A stretch of DNA of 64,000 bases from positions 554,985,136 to 555,049,135 of the forward strand of contig NC_081413.1 in the NCBI RefSeq assembly GCF_030272615.1, read 5' to 3'. A program made the translations under genes and the position numbers. A model generated the notes under the pieces. That model was not told the origin of the DNA. It did not search any database and was given only the letters and a program-made list of their open reading frames with translations. This document shows, in pieces, positions 35,481-48,400 of the stretch. Position 1 is the first letter of the stretch. Each line of letters begins with the position of its first letter. Origin of the DNA: Cryptomeria japonica. Its lineage: Eukaryota > Streptophyta > Pinopsida > Cupressales > Cupressaceae.

Positions 35481-36432
35481 TCCACAAGTTATTTTTCAAG
35501 GTTGATAGGCACTGTAGTTAGTGTTCTTGAGGTTCAATATAATGCTGATGTGATTCTAGTAATTTGTGTTGGTGCAGATGTTGCAGCGGTAATTCATGAT
35601 GTGTGTGGATGTTTCTGGATTGTGTGCCTTTTGTGTTGGTGGTCCGCATTGATCGTTGAGCTCGTAATTGATGTTTTTCTTTAGTGTGTTAGTGTTCTTC
35701 ATATTTTTGGCTGACTAGATGCTTGTAGCATGTTGCGGATGTTCGATGCATAGTTCTTGGAAGTGTTTCATATTCGAGGTGGAATATTTGGGTTTGTGCT
35801 ATGTCTTGGCCGACATTGCTTGGTTTGCATGTGATATTATATTATGTGTGGTTATATTTTTGTAATTAGGTGGTGAGTGTAGAGTTGACCTTGTTGATTT
35901 CTCCAAGGTTGATGTCTTGTATATATAAATGTAATATCTTTGTATTTGAGTGTGCTATGGATGATAGGAGTATATGTGCAAATAATGTATTGAACTTTCA
36001 GAAGAAGAGAAGAAGTGTGAAGAAGGAAATGAAATTTATTATGTGCTTAACCAGAATTGTAACCAGGCATTAAGGATGCTATTTTGCAATTCCTGATTTT
36101 TGAATGTGATCCAAATTTGTTTGTAAGGCAACGAGCCTTCCCTGGGTTGTATCCCTTCTTGTGTTTGGCAATGAGCTCTAGGCAGTGTGCCTAAATGCAT
36201 GCACATTCCCAATTTTAATACTTTTATGCTTCTAACTGAGCATACTCTTATTGTGGGTGTGTTCCCACCACGGTTTTTCCCTTGATTGAGTTTTCCACAT
36301 CAAAAATCTTGGTGTTATGAGTGGTCTCAATGTGTTGTTAATTTTTTCTTTCATGCTTAATTAATAGATCTGAAAATAAGTTTAAAGATTTTTGTGACAA
36401 CTGATTCACCCCCCCTCTTAGTTGTTTACCTT
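35480..36432 (+). repeat. LTR remnant G (plus orientation, related in layout to the B LTR)
   Basis: Shares an ordered set of motifs with the B LTR: GGCAATGAGCTCTAGG-like block, TGCATGCACATTCCC, a TTCCCACCACGGTTTTTCCC block, a GGTGTTATG stretch, then the terminal hairpin ACAACTGA...TTAGTTGT (36397-36425) with a C run. No primer site follows, so it is a solo or truncated LTR. The start is approximate. Confidence 0.55.
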
Positions 36433-38202
36433 GTTTTCATCATATTCTTGCATGCCATTGGGTTAATGATGGTGGACGATCCTATAAAAGGATATGGTTT
36501 CCTCTGTCTTGAATTTGTTGTTTTCTATTGTAGTGGCTAAACTTCTACTTTTGGTACAAGATCCATAGGATAAGGTTTTGATATCCATTCTTGAGTTCAT
36601 CTAACCACAATTTGTGCCCTAATATCCATATCCCCTATTTCCACAATAGAAGGGCCTACATTGAAAATCGGAATATTATAGATCATATGAGAATTATATG
36701 AAGGATGCAATTTGTTTTCACTATCTTTATATTTGGCTTCCTTAGTGATCCACATCCCAAATTGATGCAGGAGCATCCTCGGTTCTTGGCAATCTTGCAC
36801 AACCAAAAATATTTCTTTTTGTTTTCCTTTTCTATTTTGTAGTTTCAACACTTCTTTCTGTACTTCCTAGATTTGGCTCACTAGAATCTATGGAGTTGTA
36901 TTTTTCTTGAAGACTTGATCATCTTCCTTATTCCCAAACTGCAAAGCATTTGGATCATTTTTCGACAATTTTTTGCTATCAGTTTCCGAGACAGTTTTTT
37001 GTTACCAGTTGTCTGGACCTATTTGCATTGGTGATCTACCAAATCCTTTCTATAGCTTATGGATCCCTGAGCATTCATTCTATTTTTCCTTGGCATGTGG
37101 CCGATCTTCCCTTTAATTCTTGCTTCACCCATTGGATTTTCCAGAGGAATTTCTTTGGCAGAGGTTGATCTTGTTGGATTTACATGTTAGGTCTTGTTCT
37201 TTGGGTTTTGGTCCCTTTCTAGGTCATTCAAATTCCCTTGGATTGTATAAGTCATTATAATAGAGCATTAGAATGTATCAAAGGAGTCAGACAGAACATA
37301 GAAGCTAAATCTTAAGTTTGAGGTCCTGGTTGTGACCTGTTCTATATTTTGAGTATGTTTTAGCAGGCCTGTGAGCCGATTTTTGTAACTCGGTTGTAAT
37401 TTTTCATGATATAACTCAATTTTTTCTGCATTTCCTCCATCACATCGTTGTGTTTTCATTGTGTTTACTCTTGTTGACCGGTTCAGACTGGTCTCTTTGA
37501 GGTCCCTCCTAGCTGATGTCTGCACCACAAATCCAAGTCAGAAAGCTTTAGATGAATCTTGTAATACTATCATACTCTTACATCATTTTCATTTATACAA
37601 TTAGCCCAGTGATCCTCTACCATGGGCTTATGCCTTAATAGGCCTTAATAATTGGGTTAAGCTTGTCAATAGGATCAAATTTATTTCTCTCCATTTTAAA
37701 AAGCTTCATAGAATAATTCAACAACTTTGGCTCCACACTTTTATTACTTTTTATGTCAATAAAAAGCATGAGCCCCTACCCTAATTGGAAATTGGAAGCA
37801 TGGTCTATGCTTGTTGATAATCTTGGCATCATCTACTTGTCTAAATAATTCCAACACAATTATCTTTTTAGAAGGGTATCTTGGCAACTTTGGGGGTATA
37901 GTGAAACTAGCCACTCTAATATAAGTAAAAAATTTGAAGTGAGTAAAGTACCTCCCAAATATTTGGATTTTAGTTATTGCATCTAGTGATAATCTCTTTG
38001 CAAAATCACCTTCCAATGATTTGATTACTACAAATACAGATCCATCATTGACAACCTAGTGGTATTTTTTTCTCTTCTCTAGAGTTAGTTGGGGATAATG
38101 ATTATATATTCTCATTTTTGGATCATTAAATGACCATCTTATCCTTAAACATATGAAGGTTTCTTGTGCCATAAGTAGATGAACCAAGTATAAAGTCATA
38201 AA
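36431..38202. other. No gene recognised
   Basis: Short minus-strand frames (36597-36851, 37268-37528) give low-complexity or unfamiliar translations with many stops around them. They may be remains of a transposon ORF but nothing identifies them. No LTR ends or tRNA-type primer sites are visible. Confidence 0.5.
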
Positions 38203-38734
38203 TGTTAGGAATTACATGCGCAAAATATCAATTATATGCAGATAAATATTAACATGAGAATGAAAAACACAAAAAATAATAACAACGAAGAGGCAATATT
38301 TAATGTGGTTCACCCAATCTTGGGCTACATACACCCAAAAAAAGTCCAATATTATTATCTAGAGTAAATCAAAACTGATTACAACCATTAATCCCTTGCA
38401 ACTCAATATCGCTACAAAATTCTATAAAATTCTCTACAGAAAAAACCCTAACCCTTAGCTCTTTTATCAAGACTTATGTTAGTTACAAAATTAGGGTTAC
38501 AACATGTTAGTCAATAGAAAAATAACACTCGACGCCTTTATAAAATAAAAGAAATCTTTTTGGCCTCATGGGGTGCTGCCCCTTGACCCTACCTTGGGGG
38601 ATCTACCCCCAAACCCCTATCGAAAAATATGGGGGAAACCACACTGATAGAAGTAGGGAAAATTTAACCTCTGAGTTTGATTAGGCTCCATATAACAACA
38701 ATATAGAGCTGTGTGTCATTCTATATCCTCAACA
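38203..38734 (-). repeat. LTR-like unit H (possible solo LTR)
   Basis: Plus strand runs TGTTAGGAATTACATGCGC to CTATATCCTCAACA, with TGTT...AACA ends that are partly inverted repeats. It contains a GTGGTTCACCC block of the kind found in copia LTRs, and a C/G-rich CCCTTGACCC stretch. No primer site, polypurine tract or clear target duplication is found (ATAAA against ATCTA), so the call rests on ends and composition. Confidence 0.45.
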
Positions 38735-41420
38735 ATCTAATCGTACATGTTGTAACCTATAATTTTGCCCCAATCCATGTATTACAAGAAAAATTGGTCT
38801 TGATGAACAAAATCATCTATAGCTAGAACTCCTTGGTATCAGTTAATCGAACTAATATGCTTAGGTGAGTGACTCGGTCCCTTGCATCCATATGCAACAA
38901 GCTTCAATGAACTATCTTCAACTTTTCTAGCTACTTCTCTTTCCTTGTCTTATACAACAAATGATCATTGATGTAGTCCATAGGATTTACATAATTATTG
39001 TAATATTTCTCACCAGAAAGCACAATAATTTTTACATAATCATCATGTGTGGGAATATAAAATACCCTTTCAATTTAGTCTAGTGTCATGTCTAGCATTG
39101 CTCCCCTAGTGGCCCATATACCTTTCTTATAGTTGCATTATAGCTTTTGGCCCATCCTAATTCAATAAATCTAAAGATTGGAGGGAGACTATGAAGGTCA
39201 TTGCTTATATCAAACTAGACCTTACCAAGGATGTGGACTAATAGTTCTTGCCATTTGTATTTGGCATTCTTTTTAGGAACTCAGCTAGGTTTATATGACG
39301 TAGGTTTGTGTTTGTTATTTGACTATTAGAAAACACTAACTTGGTTGGAGGATAGTAATCGAGAAACTTTTACTTCATTAGAACCATTATTTCTTCAAAC
39401 ATCACCTCTTTTTGCACAAAACAAATGAAGTTAGGACATGTGTGATATAATCTAAAATGTATTAACATAATTGTAATTATTCTATTAGAACCATCACAAC
39501 ATCCCTTGCTATTAAACCATCAATGTGCATTACACAACTCAACAATCATCTTCAATAATTTTAGGATTAGATTAGGGATTGTGGATAATTCATCCTCAAT
39601 AACCTTTATAAACCAAAGTCAATAACCCCTTAAAGCTCAATATCCAATAGTTGATTCACTGTAGGGAGAGGGTTGAGGATTAAGGATCATCAAGACCTTT
39701 AGCATTTGAGACATAAGAAAACCTAAAGCCCAATCAATGAAGGCATAAGTGGTAAGCTACTAACAAGGAGTAGGGGTTGGGGAATCAAATATCAGGACCC
39801 CTAGAAGGTATGTGTCACTTTGTATCTTTGATGTCTGATGTTCAATCTGCTAAGGTTGATTGGGTATAGGGGGTTTGAGGAACAAAGGATAACTTCTCAA
39901 TTACAAGAGTTGGTCAAGCCCGATTATTGAAGCTTGATAGACAATTTTTTTTATGAAGGTCGAGGCTCTACACTTTGATTGCAACAATTTACTTTGCTAG
40001 TTTCTTTAGTCCAGAGACCGAGGTTCAATTTTTTTGTTGTGAGTCAATGATCCAGGATCGAGGATCCCCAACCCTAGTTAATGTGACATTGGTAGATACA
40101 AAAGAAAATTGTGAGGGAGGATGCTCAATTTGTCCAAGTAATCATTAACAATTGATATTTCAAAGGTCATTTTGATAGAGTTTTTTTAGTTTGCACACTT
40201 AGTATTCTGTTTATATACAAACCCCAAACCCTAAATTTACCTTTTTGAAGGATTTAGCTAGAAAAACCTTGGTTTAATGTCATGAAGACTTGAAAGAATG
40301 CACATGGATTACAATGAGTTAGGGAAAGCACAAAGAGCTTGAACAACATATCCTTGACACTGAGGAATGATGTGAAGAGAACCCAAACAATTTGCATAGA
40401 AAGAAGACCAAAAAGAACAAAAGCATAGGAGGATAGACATGCAAAAAACCCTAGGTGACATTTTTAAACATGACATATCAAAAAAAGGAAAGATAATGAA
40501 AAACAAAAGAAAACCCTACCTCCAACAGAATGTACAAGACACTCTTTTTCCTTCACCAAATCTTTACATGCAATGATGACCTGTGTGATTCAAATACAAA
40601 AAAATAATCTAAGGGCTTGAAATTCACAAGACAAAGGTGAGAAAATGGACTAGTGAAAAAACTTATATAGGAAATCAGGTGATGTCATGGTGAATTCCTA
40701 CTCCATTAAATGCAGACAACAATCAAAGATCAAGGGAGGGAAAACCCCAAAAAAGGGAGTTGTGGGGATCACGAATGAGGATTGCCTATCTCTAGGTAAT
40801 TCTCGAACCCCTGACATCCTATCTTTGAAAGGGTTCAAAAAGAAGCTATGAATTGAGGATCATGGAATTGGGGATCAACTATTACTAGGTGCCCCAAACC
40901 CCACAAATTTGATCACTGAAAGGGGAAAAGAAGTTGGGGATTGGCTTACCAAAATCCCGATCATAGAAACATATGAAAAATGAAAAGGGGACCAAGAAAT
41001 GATTGGGGATCAAGGACGAGGGGATCCCAAAATGATTATGAAATTTACCAACCCTAAGGCCTAAAGCCTGGAAAACACCAAAAGTACTAAGGTGAAACAC
41101 CCTTAGAAGAAAAAACAAGCAAGAAAGAAAAGGGGTCCCCACTTTTCCAAGTGCCAAAGTGGGGTGTGAGTTGCGAAGAACAATAAGAACCTTATAAAAA
41201 ATGCATGTAACAATAACAAGGGAAATTTATCAAATGACACGAACATGTCGGAATGAAAGATTCACCTTCATGGTAATGTTTGTATCGATCCTAGAGTTCT
41301 TATATGATAAAAAATTATTCAAGTTTTCTATATGATTATTTTTGGGCTTCATAATTGTAAATATATAGTGATAGTATATTTTGCTAAAAATATGGAAACA
41401 ATAGATATATTGGAGATGGA

Positions 41421-41503
41421 TACCTATTTTAAAATTGATATACATTCTAAAAAGGAATAGGTATCCATTTTAAAATAGGTAACCATTCATTTTTAGAATG
41501 TGT
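41421..41503. repeat. AT-rich compound inverted repeat
   Basis: TACCTATTTTAAAAT (41421-41435) is the exact inverse of ATTTTAAAATAGGTA (41467-41481), and TACATTCTAAAAA (41441-41453) is matched by TTTTTAGAATGTGTA from 41490. Possibly a decayed small inverted-repeat element. Confidence 0.6.
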
Positions 41504-41740
41504 ATCTATTTCATTTTATAATGAGTAATCATTTTAAAATTTACAATCCTCTATTTTGATTTGGTATTTGAATTGGATAAGGTTTGAAATTCAACCCTTA
41601 GCCTTGGACTTGCAAGTTGAATGCCATTTTAATACCAAGAGTAAAAGCCAACTTTGGTAATATGGTTGATGAGTTGAATTTTTTTGGATGAAATTAAAAT
41701 GCATTAAAGATGATGATGCATTTTTTTAATATGTAATTTA

Positions 41741-41890
41741 TTTTTATGTTTGTATATATATTTCTATTTATAAGCTATTTTTTTTAAGAAAATTAGTTCA
41801 TGAAATTGAAATATATATTTTTATGATTGTATATATATTTTTATTTATAAGCTTTTTTTTTAAGGAAATAAGTTCATAAAATTGAAATGA
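41741..41890. repeat. Tandem duplication, 77-bp period
   Basis: TTTTTATG(T/A)TTGTATATATATTT...TTCAT(G/A)AAATTGAAAT occurs at 41741 and again at 41818 with a few differences. Confidence 0.7.
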
Positions 41891-42337
41891 CATGTATTAG
41901 TATGTTTTAATAATTTTAAAAAAAAAATTTTGTTGGAAATTCTTTTATATGTAACCAAGACATCATTGTCTACACAATAAAAAATCATTCTATGATTATT
42001 TTAGCTTAAATTATGTTGGTCGTAAATGAGGGATTTTCAAAATAACAATTACGAATAAAAGTGTTTTTTTTAATTATAAAAATGTCCCTATGGAAATTTA
42101 CCATAATAGACATATTTACTCAAAAATAATTAAAAATAATGATTTGTATTTACATCAAATTATGTTGGCCATGCATGCGCATGTTTTGGCTCAAAATATA
42201 GGACTTTGAAATGATCAGTTTTGTACATTATATACATAAATAGATTTTGTTATCTAGGTATTTGAATAAATTACATATTTGAAAACTAGACATAAAATCC
42301 CGCATTTCATATTTTTGCACCATGTTAATATTCTATG

Positions 42338-42357
42338 TGTAAGTACATCAATTTTTT
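42338..42357. repeat. LINE target-site duplication, left copy
   Basis: TGTAAGTACATCAATTTTTT (20 bp), repeated exactly at 51078-51097. The T run to the right corresponds to the poly-A tail of a minus-strand LINE. Confidence 0.9.
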
Positions 42358-42643
42358 TTTAAAATAAGTAAATAGTTGCAGATGGGCAAGACCCTTGTAT
42401 TAATCAAAATAGGAGAATACAAGGCCTGGTTCAGTGAGAGCCGTACGGGGAAAGAACCAGGAAGAAAACCCCCTACCCTAGCTCTATTCCTTATACAAAA
42501 AGAAACCAACAATGGAGGTTGGACAAGTACAAAACACTAGTCGACAACTGCTAGAAGTAGATAATAGAGCCGGCCAAAGGCCATTAAACAAAAAAATAAT
42601 AACTAGAAAATAGAGAAACCAGATAAAGGTGACACAATCGAAA

Positions 42644-43498
42644 TCAATGGGAGTCTTCAGAGTCATTGACCATAGGAGCATGGGCCGCATCTAGGATTAT
42701 AGGGCATTCAGTGCCACAGGTCGAGTGAGTCGCAGATTCAGCCTTCTCCCTAGGGAGTCGATAGTCATTTGGGAACCACTCCTCACCAAGCCCAAACCCC
42801 CAGACATTGCCATCAACCAAATCTCCATTCTCCAGAATACCAAATCCTTCTACACCTGCTAACCCTTCATCTCAAAGATATTTTTCCCTCCATTCTGACG
42901 TGAAGCCATTTTGACTACCAACCACCTTGAGCAAAAATTCAATATTCCTGGTAATGGCAAGCCAGGTTTTTTGAAAAGCATCAAAGTCCAGAGAGTTCAC
43001 AATCACAAACTTTCTCACCTCTGCCCTGTTGCCCAAAGACATATAGTAATTTTGGGGAAGTGGTATTCTCAGGTTGCCATCAATATTGTCCAATGTGGCA
43101 TCAATTTCCCCCAACAGGCGGTGTTTAAACATCATTTGAGTTAAAAGCTTCACTCTCTGCTTGCTAGTCCCCATGTATATCACCATTGCAAGGAAAAAGG
43201 TCGGGATATTGGCATTGGCCCTCTACCTGTGATAAACCATAAGGAATTCCTTCCCCAGAATCCTTTTAAGGCTATGAAGAATAAGAGGGTGTTGATAATA
43301 GAGGACCTCCTACAGATGTTTGTTAGTGATTTCGCCCAGGAAGGCCATCTGTCGACAAGTAGCTTCAAGGAGAGTTGGGGATTCCATAGCAAGTCACCGA
43401 GTGAAGAATACAAATGTTTGATGGGAAAATGAGGGCATTCCATTGTTAAGTAGCAAGTCATCAAACCAAGGGATACAGGTGCCAGGCAAGTAGTTCAT
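42644..43498 (-). pseudogene. LINE ORF3: 284-codon frame downstream of RNase H, function unknown
   Basis: I do not recognise it. From ATG 43498 to TGA 42644 a single frame runs with only four internal stops and gives sensible protein-like sequence: MNYLPGTCIPWFDDLLLNNG at the start, then LLEATCRQMAFLGEIT, MGTSKQRVKLLTQMMFKHRL, LGEIDATLDNIDGNLRIPL, RAEVRKFVIVNSLDFDAFQ, and an acidic C-terminus (LVDGNVWGFGLGEEWFPND). No stop-free control frame of similar quality is seen nearby. Plant L1 elements normally end coding with RNase H, so this is an addition. It could be an element-encoded third protein or a captured host fragment. Confidence 0.5.
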
Positions 43499-44170
43499 GC
43501 CTATTGAATACACACACGTGTGAAGTGACAATGTCCAAACAACTTCTGAGCCAAAGTTTGTCAACTTAATGTCGACCGTCTTTATCCATCAAGTAATTAT
43601 ATGCATATCCTGATAGGATCTAGTCATAAATAGCTATCAATTAAAAGTACACACATGTCTAATTTCCATGAGGTGCAAACCGACACAGACCAATAATGAT
43701 GACAGCGAGCCACATCTTGGTGGCAAGAAGAAACCTTAACTGGTGAACAAATCAATCGGTCAATCAATCCACCGAGAGCCACGACCATTAGGTTAAGTAA
43801 AAAATATAGTTGGCAACCGGGGAGGCAATGCAACCGGTTTGCGCCACAACCAGTAGTTCAATTGGAGAAACATCTCAACCAGAAGGAGAAATGGAGAAAG
43901 CAATCGACAAGTAACTCAACTAGTGAGCACCACCACCAGTGAGATAGTCGGGAGTCCATATCAACTAGTGGAGACAATACTACCAGTTAGCACCATCACC
44001 AGTAGGTTAATCGAAGAAACATATCAGCTGGAAGGAGAAGACAATCAGTTGAGACCACTAACGACAAACTCAACCGGAAAGCACCATTACTGGCAAGAAA
44101 ATCGGACCATATGAAATGGTGGAAGCTCATCTAGGATAACAAACCAGTCAAAAAGAGCCAATAAAAGAGC
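43499..44170 (-). other. LINE spacer between RNase H and ORF3
   Basis: No ORF. Rich in short CCAGT/CCGGT-type words between about 43740 and 44110, giving a loosely repetitive look. No promoter can be named. Confidence 0.4.
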
Positions 44171-44672
44171 CTAGGGGGGATCACCATCAGCAATCGCCAT
44201 TTTAGAGAGTCTGTCAGCCTCTCCAAATTCATCAAAGGTGGCTAGGAGCACCAGAATCGGTTGAAGCCACTGGTTAAGGCACTAACTAGAGGTGTTGTTA
44301 CAGTGAACCGCATTAACCACATTTACTGAGTCTCCCTCCAGATGAATTCTTTGCACCCCAAGTTCCATCCCTAGCTGCAATCCTTTTAAAGCCTCTTTGA
44401 ATTCAGCTTCATTGTTAGTGGCAACTCCAATTTTTTCAGAGATTTATTTTATACAAATACCATCGGAGTTCCCCAATATACACCCAATACCACTTTGACT
44501 TGGGTTTCCAGTAGAAGCACCATCAAAGTTTACCTTAAATCACCCAGGCTCCGGCACTTCCCATTTAACACTCAATCTTGGATTGACTTGATCCACCAAG
44601 GATCCCTTGCCAAAAAGTGGTGGAATGAGCAAATTTGGAAGTGCAAGCTTAATCTTCCAATCCTAGTCCGTA
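44171..44672 (-). pseudogene. LINE ORF2, RNase H part
   Basis: Reading from 44672: an RVT-linked tail, then FKVNFDGASTGNPSQSGIGC (first catalytic Asp), NNEAEFKEALKGLQLGMELG (Glu) and LEGDSVNVV (second Asp), the three acidic positions of plant LINE RNase H, ending at stop 44171. Three further stops interrupt it. It is separated from the rest of ORF2 by the solo LTR at 44678-45468. Confidence 0.88.
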
Positions 44673-44677
44673 TATAT

Positions 44678-45468
44678 TGTTTATGGTGAAAATGGATAAC
44701 AATAATAACAATATTGAAAGGCTAAATGAATCCAACCACTAAACCCTAGCCTAACAATCAACAAAGATCCACCATAACATATGAAGATTACCTAAGACAA
44801 TGCAAATAACACAAAATCACAAAGATTATACCATCACATGTCCAATAGGGTTTTGATCTCCATTCTTCCTATCTCCATTGATCTTGCTTGATATATTTGC
44901 TCTTAGATTTCATATGCACAAGAGCTCAACAAAGAACGGAATGTGGTTGCAAGTAGGATCGTAGTCAAAATGATCATTAGCTTGAGTGATTAGCCATTAG
45001 GATGCATCATTAGGGTTTGACAATGAAGAAAGCATCTCCTTAAATAGAAGACACAATATGAAATGGAGGGATAAGATTGAGAGGTGTAAAAAGAGAGGTC
45101 GGCTAGGATTAGAGGGTAGGTAAAAGAAATACCAAAATAATGAAAGAGGTAGGTAGTGTAGGAATTAAGAGATGAATGACATGTGTCATGTGTAGAAAAA
45201 GATAATGAATTAAATAAAATAAATAAAAATTTATTTAATTAATAGAAGAAGTAGGATAATTAAATAAATAAAAATATTTATTTAATTTAGGAAAAGGGAT
45301 AATTTAAATAAATAAATGTATTTATTTAAATGAGAAATAAGGCTAGAAGAGGATAAATGAATTAATTAAATAAATAAGAATTTATTTAATTAATAGAAGA
45401 ATTAGGCTTAGATAATTAAATAAATAAAATATTTATTTAATTAAACTGGACAATTTTAGGTGTCTACA
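44678..45468 (-). repeat. Solo gypsy-type LTR inserted in LINE ORF2
   Basis: Element strand begins TGTAGACACCTAAAATTGTCC and ends CACCATAAACA; 791 bp. Flanked by TATATAT on both sides (44671-44677 and 45469-45475), of which at least 5 bp is the target duplication. TGTAGACACCTAAA also starts the LTR fragment ending at 62988, so both belong to one gypsy-type family. Contains five AT-rich palindromic blocks at 45205-45450. No internal region is present, so it is a solo LTR formed by recombination. Confidence 0.88.
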
Positions 45469-45475
45469 TATATAT

Positions 45476-48400
45476 TTTTCTTTAATGGTTTGGATTGAGC
45501 AGCCTCATTCAGGAGCTCAGTCAGATGGTTCTCAATTTTCCCACATAGAGACGTTAAACTCATCTCTTTACCCTAGAAAATTCTACGATTCCTTTCTTTC
45601 CAAATTTCCCAAATCAGAAGAGATGGTAAAATTAAAAGTAAATCAGCAAATATAGCCTTTCCTACTGGTTTAGGCCATTGCAAAAACCACTCATCTAGCC
45701 TTGATGGAAAGGGGCCAAAGATTCTCAATTTTCCCATGAAATGCCACCAACAGTGACTGGAGAACTTATAGTGTAGAAGTAGATGATCCACAGTCTCTTC
45801 TTGCTCTTGACATAAAATGCATCTACTAGGTCCATTGATGCCCATTGAATAGAGTCTTTCTTTGGTTAGAATCTTTCTTTGACAAGCCAGCCAGGCAAAT
45901 GAACCTACTTTGGGTAGGAGATGTCGATGCCAAAAAAGATTAATAGGCCAATCTTTTTTGTCTATAGTCACTTCTTTCAATTTGTAACCAAAACATACCT
46001 TGTATTTACCATCAAAGGAACTGCACCACCTAATAATGTCCTTTTCAGGGGAAGGGAAAATAACCCTTTTGTTGAGAATGTCAATAAACAAGTCTTTCTA
46101 GTGCCAATCCAAGTCCAAGGGATCCAAGGAGTTCCATTTCCACTTAGCAATGCCATTTTCTTAGATAGGGTAGCCATAATCACAGATATTATGACCCCAA
46201 AGGTGATAAGTTTCTACCATAATAGGTTGCAGAGAAGGGTTGAGACATAAGGGAGCTTCACAAGCCCAAGAATCAATCCAAAAGGAGGCATCCCTTCCAT
46301 TCCTGATATCCCAGGTAACTTGATCACTTATGATTTCCATGCTTTCCACAATAAAATTCCAAATGGCCAAACCTTGGGGGGGGGGGGGGGGGTTTATAGT
46401 GAGAATCCTTTTTGGCTCCAGGGAGTTCAAATATTTATGTTTTAGAATCCTTGCCCATTTGTGTTTACCACCACTGCAAATTTCCCAAACCAATTTAGCA
46501 CCCATAGCTAAATTCATAATCAAGATTTGTCGAATGCCAGCACCCCCTGCCTTTTTTGGTTGGCATATCTTTTTCCAAGCTACTAGAGGAAATTTCCCTT
46601 TGTCATCCAAACCATTCCAAAGGAAATTTCTCATTATAGAGATCAATTCATCTTCAATTGCCATTGGTAATCTCAAACATCCCATAGAAAAAACCGATAG
46701 TGCAGAAAGGACCGATTTTATCATAGTGAGTTTCCTAGCAGAGGATAACCACTTGCCTTTCCAATTTACAAGCTTGGATTTTCACTTATAAATAAGATTC
46801 TTCCAACAACAAGTTCTATTACTACCAATGAAGAGGGGGGTTCCAAGAAATTTCCCTTGGAAGTTTGCAACTCTGAGATTAAGAATCCTTGATAAGACAC
46901 CTTGCAAGTTAATCGCGGTGTTGACAAAAAACACTTCAGATTTGTTCCAATTGATTTTCTATGCGGAAGCCAAATAGTAATCATTGAGGCATGATTTAAT
47001 TGTCCTTTCCTCTCTCCTACAAGCCAAGCCAAACAAAATGGTATCATCGACAAACTACAAGTGAGTAATTTTTTCAACCCCTGTTACTACATTGACTCCA
47101 AGCCATCGATCATCTTGTTGAAGAGCTCTTATTGATCGACCTAAGGCTTCAGCCATTATGATAAACAAAAATGGTGACATTGGATCACCTTGTCATATTC
47201 CTCTTGATGTGGAAAAGAAGCCATGAGATGAGCCATTAACCAAAACGGAGAATTTGGGGGATGATAAACAACTCATGACCCATGTGATCCATTCCTTGCA
47301 AAAACCAAATTTATTTAGTACATCAATTAAGAAACCCCTATCCACCATATCATAAGCTTTTAGAATATCCAGTTTTAAAATCATGTAGGAATCCTTAGTT
47401 TTCCTAGCCGTGTGAAGCGTTTCATGGGCAATGATAATGCCTTCCATAATGGATCTTCCAGGGGAAAATCCACTTTGTTCATCCGATATGATGTGTTTAA
47501 GGAGGGGCTTCAATCTGTTGGCTATGATCTTTGTTACCATCCTATAGACCATGTTGCATAAAGAAATGAGCCTAAAATCACTCATATGTTGAGGGTTTTT
47601 CTTTTTCGAGATTAAAGCCAAAAAAGTGTGATTAATAACACCTAACATAGTCATTTTCTTTCTTGATTCTTCTACTGCTAGGTGTAGATCATGAGCGATG
47701 ATATCCCAGAATTGTTGGAAGAAAGTTGCAGGGAAGCCATCAGGGGCAGGAGTCTTATCAGGATTCAACTGGAAGGTAACTTTCCTTACTTCATCAATTG
47801 AAATAGGATTAAAGAGAGCTGCATTTTGACTATCAGATATTATGGATGGGATTGAGTTAAGAAGTCTAACTCTTGCTTCATGATCATTCTGGTGACCACC
47901 ATTCATTAAAGATTCAAAGAATCTTACAGCTTCCTGCGCAATGTCCTCATAGTTCTTGACAATGTATCCATCTGGACTCTTAATCTTCAATATTCTGTTT
48001 CTATTATGAATGGCAATGGCCGATCTATGGAAGAATTTGGTATTTATGTCACCTTCCTTAAGCCATAACTCCCTTGATTTTTGTCGCTAGTGGATTTCCT
48101 CACACCATATGATTTCATTTAAATCAGATTTGAGGGATTTTTCTTTCTTAAATAAATTCTCATTCATTCCTAAAGTAATAATAGAATTGGTTATTTCTTC
48201 TAGCTCAGCCTTAATTCTTAATTTCTCTGTATGAATGTTCTTGAAATGGCTCATATTCCATTCTTTGATCTTAACCTTAATATACTTGAGCTTCTTATTG
48301 AGTATGAATAATCTCAAATTATTCCCTAGAACCGATTCATTAAACCAAACAGATATAAAATCATATAGCTTAGGCACTCTGAACCACATTTTCTCAAACT

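Larger units (their letters stand above)
38735..42337. other. AT-rich DNA without recognisable genes
   Basis: All frames are broken. The segment 39650-41200 holds GGGGATC/GAGGATC-rich sequence without an ORF. 41250-42300 is very AT-rich with an inverted repeat and a tandem duplication listed separately. Confidence 0.5.

Noticed and set aside
35388-35684. Plus-strand 98-aa hydrophobic ORF (MQYIATFALPN...)
   Set aside because: Lies across F debris and the LTR remnant G; composition of AT-rich LTR sequence, no conserved feature.
36597-36851. Minus-strand 84-aa ORF as a gene
   Set aside because: No recognisable motif, short, and surrounded by stops; could be transposon debris but cannot be supported as a gene.
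38203-38734. Complete element at H
   Set aside because: No primer site, polypurine tract or matching target duplication; kept only as an LTR-like unit.
43740-44110. CCAGT/CCGGT word-rich stretch as a tandem array
   Set aside because: Words recur without a fixed period; not a true tandem repeat by eye.
46330-46791. Plus-strand 153-aa ORF
   Set aside because: Antisense to LINE ORF2 and its translation includes the poly-G tract.
46766-47077. Minus-strand 103-aa ORF as a separate LINE protein
   Set aside because: It is out of frame with ORF2; the FVDD motif is read in the ORF2 frame, so this is a shadow.
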